In this document: positions 59,132 to 64,000 of the stretch, piece by piece
Position numbering within the stretch: the stretch's first letter is position 1
Layout: each line of letters begins with the position of its first letter
Source of the DNA: a virus
Strand: one strand, 5' to 3'
Length of the DNA: 64,000 bases
Virus record (IMG/VR): IMGVR_UViG_3300042477_000480
Location: 1-64,000 of that record
Notes under the pieces: generated by a model
Databases searched by the model: none
The model's input: the letters and a program-made list of their open reading frames with translations, nothing else
What the model was told of the DNA's origin: nothing
Translations under genes and position numbers: made by a program

Positions 59132-60844
59132 TTAGCTCAAAAAGTCAACCGCTACGATGGATACAGACACGTCTTCTGGCGCGGTTAAAAACGCCGTCGT
59201 GCGTCCGGTGACAAGCTTTTCGTATTCCGCCGGCAGCTGCAAGATTGTGTTGTTGCGCACAAATGTTGTTGTGCCGTCCGGCCGCCGGATACGCCCAAAC
59301 ATATCAATACTGCCGAGCGCCTGTTTGCCCGACAAGTATTTGTGAACAACATTGCTTATGTTTGACGCGTGCAATTGACCGGAGAAGCCAGTCGCAGCGA
59401 CCGCCATGCTCACAGCCTCGCGAATTGCCGCGATATCCGGATCTGCCTCGCTTGCCGACTTGCGGATTTCAAATGAAATTTTTGTAAAGCACGGCACAGC
59501 TGCCCGCACGAGGACGTCTGTGCCACGCGGCCTATGTTCGCGCGCAGATATAAGGTCCTGCATTTCTGCAATAAGCGGCATTCCTTTTGTTGTGACTGCA
59601 TAGATCTTTTTGCTTTGTCCGGCAATCAGGCTGGCGGCCGGCTGGGTATCAGTATCCTCGAATTGAATTACCGCCGTCTGATATCGCGTGTATGTGCTTT
59701 CGTACGTGTATAGAATATCGGGCACGAAATCCAGTTCACTGAAATCGCGACCGCGTGTGTCTAGTACAACGCCGTAGCCGCTGTTGTTCGGCGCGTTTGG
59801 CGGCGCTACGCGAGACACCTCATAAAAGCCGGGCGCTAACGACCGCGGAATGACAACCTGCCAAATCGTGCCCGGCTGCGTTGAGATTCCGATGCCAGAC
59901 GGCCCGCAATTATTGTTAGCGGTGCGCGTGTAGGCTGCGTTGGGTCCGATATACACGGCTTCTAATAAGTGCTCAATTTCTTGCGCGTAACTATTTGTCT
60001 GCGCATAAACATCAACTTTTCCGCCGCCAGAGATCGGAAACAGCCCGTGCTGATCTCGTTGCTGTTCCGCGTCGCCGCAGCCGAGAATAGACAGGTGCAG
60101 CGTGTTTGAGAACTCTGGTTGATTAAGCACAAACGCAGCATAGCTTTGTCGGCTACCGATTGTCTTAGCCGCCAACGCCGGCGCTAATTTTGCAAGATAC
60201 TCTTCGTTTGTACTTGGGTCTTTGCCGCGGATAAAGTCTGACGTTGCGTATACACTGGCTACGTTGTTTAGCACGCTGCTGGGGACAAGCGGTGTGCCGC
60301 GGCGAATATTGCCAGAAGCGCCAACCGCGACTGCGCGGACCGTAATGTTTGCCGCGTATGTGCCGTCACCCACTGCGATCATCTTGCGTTCATTTGCCGC
60401 ACTTGTCGTAGCCGTCGGTGGCAGCGCAACAAACGCGGCAGTTGGCACAAAGACTACTTGGCTGTTTTCTTCAGTAAACCGCGTGGCCAGCGGAATAGCC
60501 GTACGCGTAGGACCGTTAAAAATGACCGTCACAACACCGACCGCGGGCGTGCCGTTGTCGCGCGCAATATTGAAATTTGACAGAACATTGTCAACGATTT
60601 CGGTATCAGCTAGCGTCGGGTCTTCGGTGATTTTCAGCAGACTGTTACTGGCGCGCACACGGTCGATGTTTTCCTGAATTGCCGCGTTGAGCAAACCATC
60701 AAAATACAGCACGAGGTCGTGGAACACGCCTCGGGTCAGTTCAACCTCCGGGTGGCGCTCCGCCATCCACTGCGACAACGTCGCAACCATGCTCTGTACT
60801 TTTGTGTCGTCTAGCTGCGACAGGCTTGAAATTTCAATCGGCAT
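59132..60844 (-). CDS. gpJ-like baseplate protein
   Basis: 570 residues from ATG at 60844. The N-terminal region (residues 1-250) carries GKDPSTNEEYLAKL and GSRQSYAAFVLN, which recall baseplate J-like (gp6/gpJ) proteins, followed by a long beta-rich middle. Gp J-type proteins form the wedge of the contractile-tail baseplate. The call rests on the overall pattern and on the neighbouring wedge-like gene; residue-level motifs are few. Confidence 0.65.
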   Translation of the reverse strand: MPIEISSLSQLDDTKVQSMVATLSQWMAERHPEVELTRGVFHDLVLYFDGLLNAAIQENIDRVRASNSLLKITEDPTLADTEIVDNVLSNFNIARDNGTPAVGVVTVIFNGPTRTAIPLATRFTEENSQVVFVPTAAFVALPPTATTSAANERKMIAVGDGTYAANITVRAVAVGASGNIRRGTPLVPSSVLNNVASVYATSDFIRGKDPSTNEEYLAKLAPALAAKTIGSRQSYAAFVLNQPEFSNTLHLSILGCGDAEQQRDQHGLFPISGGGKVDVYAQTNSYAQEIEHLLEAVYIGPNAAYTRTANNNCGPSGIGISTQPGTIWQVVIPRSLAPGFYEVSRVAPPNAPNNSGYGVVLDTRGRDFSELDFVPDILYTYESTYTRYQTAVIQFEDTDTQPAASLIAGQSKKIYAVTTKGMPLIAEMQDLISAREHRPRGTDVLVRAAVPCFTKISFEIRKSASEADPDIAAIREAVSMAVAATGFSGQLHASNISNVVHKYLSGKQALGSIDMFGRIRRPDGTTTFVRNNTILQLPAEYEKLVTGRTTAFLTAPEDVSVSIVAVDFLS

Positions 60845-60851
60845 TTTGCAC

Positions 60852-61319
60852 CTATGGCATTGTTTCTATTGGCAGAATGATGGCGCGCTCGTCGCCGGCG
60901 TTGCTAATAATCATGACGCGCAGGTTTAAGTACCCGGGCAGGATAGCGACGGACACGAGATCAGCGTCTGAGAACCTTTCGTCGTCTGGCATGCCGTCGT
61001 ACTCTTCAGCCCGCAGGGTAGCGCGTACCCGAATAGCCGCGGCGTAAAAGCTTTGCGCGACGTCGAGTTGTGTGCGTAATTTGCCCTGTCGAACGAGGGT
61101 CATAAAGTCAGAGCCGCGGTTTGGCAGTCCCGGCATAGAGCCTTTTTCTGTTAAAAACTCCAGCGCCCATCGTTGCGCCAGTTTCTGTATACCGACGCAA
61201 AGTTTTCCAGCGGTGTCCTCGTTGTATAATTCGAGCCCCAACTTGCTTTCGCGCGCCGTATTGACGTTTTGAAAAGCAAGAAAATCGTATTTTCGGTTGG
61301 CGTAGTCCGCTATGCTCAT
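60852..61319 (-). CDS. gp25/W-like baseplate wedge protein
   Basis: 155 residues from ATG at 61319. Motifs GIQKLAQRWALEFLTEKGSM, then PGLPNRGSDFM, LRTQLDV and AIRVRATLR, match baseplate wedge proteins such as W/gp25. It sits just upstream of the J-like gene, the usual order. Some gp25 proteins have a lysozyme-like fold, but catalysis is not implied here. Confidence 0.7.
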   Translation of the reverse strand: MSIADYANRKYDFLAFQNVNTARESKLGLELYNEDTAGKLCVGIQKLAQRWALEFLTEKGSMPGLPNRGSDFMTLVRQGKLRTQLDVAQSFYAAAIRVRATLRAEEYDGMPDDERFSDADLVSVAILPGYLNLRVMIISNAGDERAIILPIETMP

Positions 61320-61330
61320 TTAAACACCAG

Positions 61331-61792
61331 TTAAGATTGCCCTGCTTTGATAAATGAGTTTACACCATCCTTGAGGAACGAGAACACACTTACACCTGAT
61401 TTACCGTGACCGTCTAGGCGGCCGTGCATAAAACAGGCACAACGCACATAACTTGCATGCCGTGTACGCCACGCTCGCTCTTCGGCCGCCATAAAATCTG
61501 CCTGCCACTTCATAGCAACCAGATCCCCCGTCGTGCCGCCTTGTTTTCCCGGTCCGGCTAAAATTGACTCCGAGTACAGCTGGTTAATTGCGTCGCGATT
61601 CCACGACGGCTCGTGCAGGCCGGGAACATCTAGCAGGTCATAACTTTTCATTTCTTCTGGCGTGTGCCACGGGCGCTTGGCAGTGTTCCGAAACGATTCG
61701 GACATTTTTTGCGCTTTTTGTTCAAGCTCGTTAATTCGAGCGACGAACTTGCCGTCTAACTGCCCTTTAGATGTGCCAGTGCCGGGTGCCAT
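61331..61792 (-). CDS. Hypothetical virion-region protein
   Basis: 153 residues from ATG at 61792. It contains SYDLLDVPGLHEP and a CFMHGRL motif, with no domain I recognise. Short and basic. The position between the sigma factor and baseplate genes suggests a virion or assembly role. Confidence 0.55.
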   Translation of the reverse strand: MAPGTGTSKGQLDGKFVARINELEQKAQKMSESFRNTAKRPWHTPEEMKSYDLLDVPGLHEPSWNRDAINQLYSESILAGPGKQGGTTGDLVAMKWQADFMAAEERAWRTRHASYVRCACFMHGRLDGHGKSGVSVFSFLKDGVNSFIKAGQS

Positions 61793-61802
61793 TGGTTACT
61801 CC

Positions 61803-62624
61803 TTAAAATCCGCCATACGTGTACTTTTTATCGAGCAATGCCTGTATCTTTGCGGCGCGCTGACTGACTGCGCCGGGCGTTATGTTTAACCGGCGCGCAA
61901 TGTCTTGCGTGCTGGCTTTTCTACGCCCATTACGCCCAAGAGTCATATCGGCAATCAGCTTGTCGACAGGGCTGAGGTCGTCGTACACGAAGTTAAACCA
62001 CGCGTCGTCCGCGCGTGTACTGCCCGGAATCATACTCGCGGTGTCGCCGCCGTAATTTTCTTCTGGGCCCACGTCGCGGGTAGTCATACCCTCCGCTACT
62101 GGCTGATTGAACGCGCGAACTTTTCTGATGCGCCGAACAGACAAACCTGTTGCATCTGCTAGCTCGTCGTCAGAAGGATCTCTGCCGAGCTGGTCTCGCA
62201 GTTCATTTTCGCTTTCGTTCAATCGTGAGAAATCTAAACTAACCTGCTCAGGAATTGATATGATGTTTTGCGTTTGCGCCGACACACGACGCAGACTCTG
62301 CAACTGCGACAACAAATGAGTGCGTACGTTACCCTTTGCCGGGTCATACGTGTCTAGCGCTTTTAATGCCATTATTTTTGCCCGCGACTTTATAGTCGGG
62401 CTGGCGGCTTGCCCGGCGTAGCTCATAACAGCGGTGTCTATAACCGGCTGTAAGCTTTTGATGACTGCGCTATTGTTTTGCGGCGTCTTAGCCGTTTGCC
62501 ACTGCGAATAAACAGTGTCAAAGTCGTCGGCAACGCCCGTAGGCTTTTTGCTGGAAAACGGTGCGGGTACGTCACCCAGAATGGACGGCATACCGGTCGG
62601 TTGTGGTGATAACTTGTCTGCCAT
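61803..62624 (-). CDS. Phage sigma factor (sigma-70 family)
   Basis: 273 residues from ATG at 62624. Residues about 75-185 resemble sigma regions 2-3 (DPAKGNVRTHLLSQLQSL; ELRDQLGRDPSDDELADATG). Residues about 215-265 match region 4: LSPVDKLIADMTLG, then STQDIARRLNITPGAVSQRAAKI, a helix-turn-helix for the -35. It likely directs host RNA polymerase to late phage promoters. Its site inside the tail gene block fits late control. Region 1 is absent, as in many phage and alternative sigma factors. Confidence 0.75.
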   Translation of the reverse strand: MADKLSPQPTGMPSILGDVPAPFSSKKPTGVADDFDTVYSQWQTAKTPQNNSAVIKSLQPVIDTAVMSYAGQAASPTIKSRAKIMALKALDTYDPAKGNVRTHLLSQLQSLRRVSAQTQNIISIPEQVSLDFSRLNESENELRDQLGRDPSDDELADATGLSVRRIRKVRAFNQPVAEGMTTRDVGPEENYGGDTASMIPGSTRADDAWFNFVYDDLSPVDKLIADMTLGRNGRRKASTQDIARRLNITPGAVSQRAAKIQALLDKKYTYGGF

Positions 62625-62625
62625 G

Positions 62626-64000
62626 TTATGCCTGCTTCTTTAACGGGCCGCCATGCCACTTTGTGCCTTCTTTGTATAGCGGCGCAAAATCGTGGCTAAT
62701 TAATTCGTCTTGGTCTTCCTCTAAGGTCCGAATGTAGCCGAGCGTAAATGACGTGCCGGCAGCAGCGCGTTCAGCGTTAATCATGTATGTCACTGACGTT
62801 ACTGCTGCCACCATGTGCCCGTCGGATTCAATCTCTGTTTTCGGTAACTCAATCCGCACGATGCTCCCGGGCGCGATGTCAAAACGCAACTTGCCGGACA
62901 TTTCTCCGTAGCGTTGCCCAAGTAGTTCCATCTTGTACCAGTGATGTGCAAACCGTTCCGCGACTTTGTCGGTCATTTCGTCCGCGGCTTGCGGCGGTGG
63001 CAGCCAGTTAGGTGGCGGTTCTTCTTCGCCAGTTTGCGGCGCCAAGCAGTCGCCCGGCTGCTTGCCTTTAATGCCGGTCGTCGGTCCGGTATAAACGGGC
63101 CACGGCGAAATGTTGGCGAGCCACGGCGGAAGGTCTTTAAATATCTTCAACCCCGGCTTGTCGACGCCTTTTTGCCCCTTGGGATATTCGCCGACCGGGA
63201 AAGTAAACGCGTCGATAGTCTGTGTTTCGCCGCCAGTGCCAAGCATTGGATCTGTTTGTGACGGCCAAAACACCATAATGCTTTCCATCAACTGGTGCAT
63301 TGCCGAGTTAAAATTTGCGTAGCTGTATTCATCTGCATATATGGTCTTTGCGCCCGGCGCGCCCTCTTGCCAACGCAGCCCGCCGAAAAACGGGATCACG
63401 CACGCATGCTCGATCGCTGGCGACACTGCAAAGAAAAAAGACGATGCGTATTCGCCGACGAGCTTGCCCCAGAAAGATGTGTACGCGAACGAATCGAGCG
63501 AGTCCTTTGTCAGCGCTGTGCGAATCGACAGCTCGATGTCGTTTGCGTTTAAACCCTCTAGGTCAAGGCGCAACGGCGTATTAAACGGCGCGCCGTCTGG
63601 TATTCGCTTTAACGCTGCCTGTGCAGCTGTATTCGGCCCGTCATTTGGCAGCGGATAATTGGCGATTTTTTCAAAGATGGGTTTGATTACGTTCCCCCAC
63701 ATATCCTGTTCAATCTTGCCTTTGTTTATGTAATCGCCGTTGATGTCGATAGCCGGAACAGATGACCATTGGTCGCCGCCAGCGCCGCCACCCTCGCCGA
63801 GTTCGAGGGCGTAGAACGCCGCGTTTGTCGCCATGCTGTACGGCGCGTTTGGAAACCAGTTGCCGTTAAGCGCTGACGAGTTGTTAAGGTCGTCCAGCCA
63901 GTGGATAAGCTGCAGCGTAAAATTGGCATTGTTGCTAGACCGCTGATAACCAATGCCGGCCAGCATGCCCTCAAATATGATAAACTCGCCGCTCTCCATT
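62626..64000 (-). CDS. Tail/virion protein, truncated at the window edge
   Basis: At least 457 residues are visible; the frame continues beyond 64000, so the start is unknown. It contains SGEFIIFEGMLAGIGYQ at the visible N-terminus, an HWLDDL segment, a Gly/Pro-rich middle and a C-terminal VRIELPKTEIESDGHM. Beta-rich. It lies upstream of the sigma factor and may be part of the baseplate hub or tail. No domain is certain. Confidence 0.6.
   Translation of the reverse strand, partial: MESGEFIIFEGMLAGIGYQRSSNNANFTLQLIHWLDDLNNSSALNGNWFPNAPYSMATNAAFYALELGEGGGAGGDQWSSVPAIDINGDYINKGKIEQDMWGNVIKPIFEKIANYPLPNDGPNTAAQAALKRIPDGAPFNTPLRLDLEGLNANDIELSIRTALTKDSLDSFAYTSFWGKLVGEYASSFFFAVSPAIEHACVIPFFGGLRWQEGAPGAKTIYADEYSYANFNSAMHQLMESIMVFWPSQTDPMLGTGGETQTIDAFTFPVGEYPKGQKGVDKPGLKIFKDLPPWLANISPWPVYTGPTTGIKGKQPGDCLAPQTGEEEPPPNWLPPPQAADEMTDKVAERFAHHWYKMELLGQRYGEMSGKLRFDIAPGSIVRIELPKTEIESDGHMVAAVTSVTYMINAERAAAGTSFTLGYIRTLEEDQDELISHDFAPLYKEGTKWHGGPLKKQA

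Overview
The window is part of a double-stranded DNA tailed-phage genome (or an integrated copy of one). It holds a large terminase subunit, a gpJ-like baseplate protein with several tail and virion genes around it, collagen-like fibre proteins, three clear tRNA genes, and more than 85 tightly packed genes, many with overlapping ends and Shine-Dalgarno sequences of the AGGAG/GGAGG type. The baseplate gene points to a contractile-tail (myovirus-like) particle; this is inferred, because no sheath or tube gene is clearly visible. The host is not known. A csrA-like gene, a Ycf46-type AAA ATPase with DUF2997 and DUF1257 partners, DUF6745- and DUF6915-like proteins and a small secreted cysteine-rich protein fit a planctomycete-like or related environmental bacterium; this host guess is weak.

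Layout. Positions 1-2400: SbcC-like (partial) and SbcD-like recombination nuclease genes. 2400-10400: small proteins, tRNA-Gln, an unusual HTH plus deoxyhypusine-synthase-like fusion, a zinc-ribbon protein, coiled-coil proteins, a MazG-like pyrophosphohydrolase, a SEC-C protein and a conserved cysteine-containing family. 10384-10862: a non-coding stretch full of hairpins, ending in a strong leftward terminator. 10863-20654: a ParB/DUF6551-like protein followed by conserved phage or bacterial families (BPSL0761-like, DUF6745-like and its partner, DUF3085-like, DUF6915-like, DUF6878-like). 20734-21132: a secreted cysteine-rich protein with its own terminator. 21247-29475: a beta-helix protein, the Ycf46-like AAA/DUF2997/DUF1257 cassette, a dATP/dGTP-pyrophosphohydrolase-like protein and small membrane proteins. 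29538-31617: a small membrane protein divergent from the terminase. 31614-41923: GNAT acetyltransferase, tRNA-Thr, a pyrimidine-dimer glycosylase-like protein, a primase-like protein, a divergent rightward gene followed by an initiator-like tRNA-Met, csrA, and a small nested rightward gene. 41932-64000: virion genes (fibronectin III and Ig-like proteins, two collagen-like fibre proteins, a tandem set of related virion proteins, baseplate genes, a sigma factor and a truncated tail gene).

Nearly all genes lie on the minus strand. The three plus-strand protein genes (terminase, the 394-residue protein at 36923, the 92-residue protein at 39759) each start inside, or overlapping, the start of a minus-strand neighbour. 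Replication and repair (SbcCD-like, primase-like, glycosylase), nucleotide-pool control (MazG-like and dATP/dGTP-type proteins), translation and transcription control (tRNAs, CsrA, sigma factor, HTH proteins) and virion assembly together make a self-sufficient large-phage programme. Most small genes have no assignable function. All family names come from recognising motifs by eye; no database search was run.
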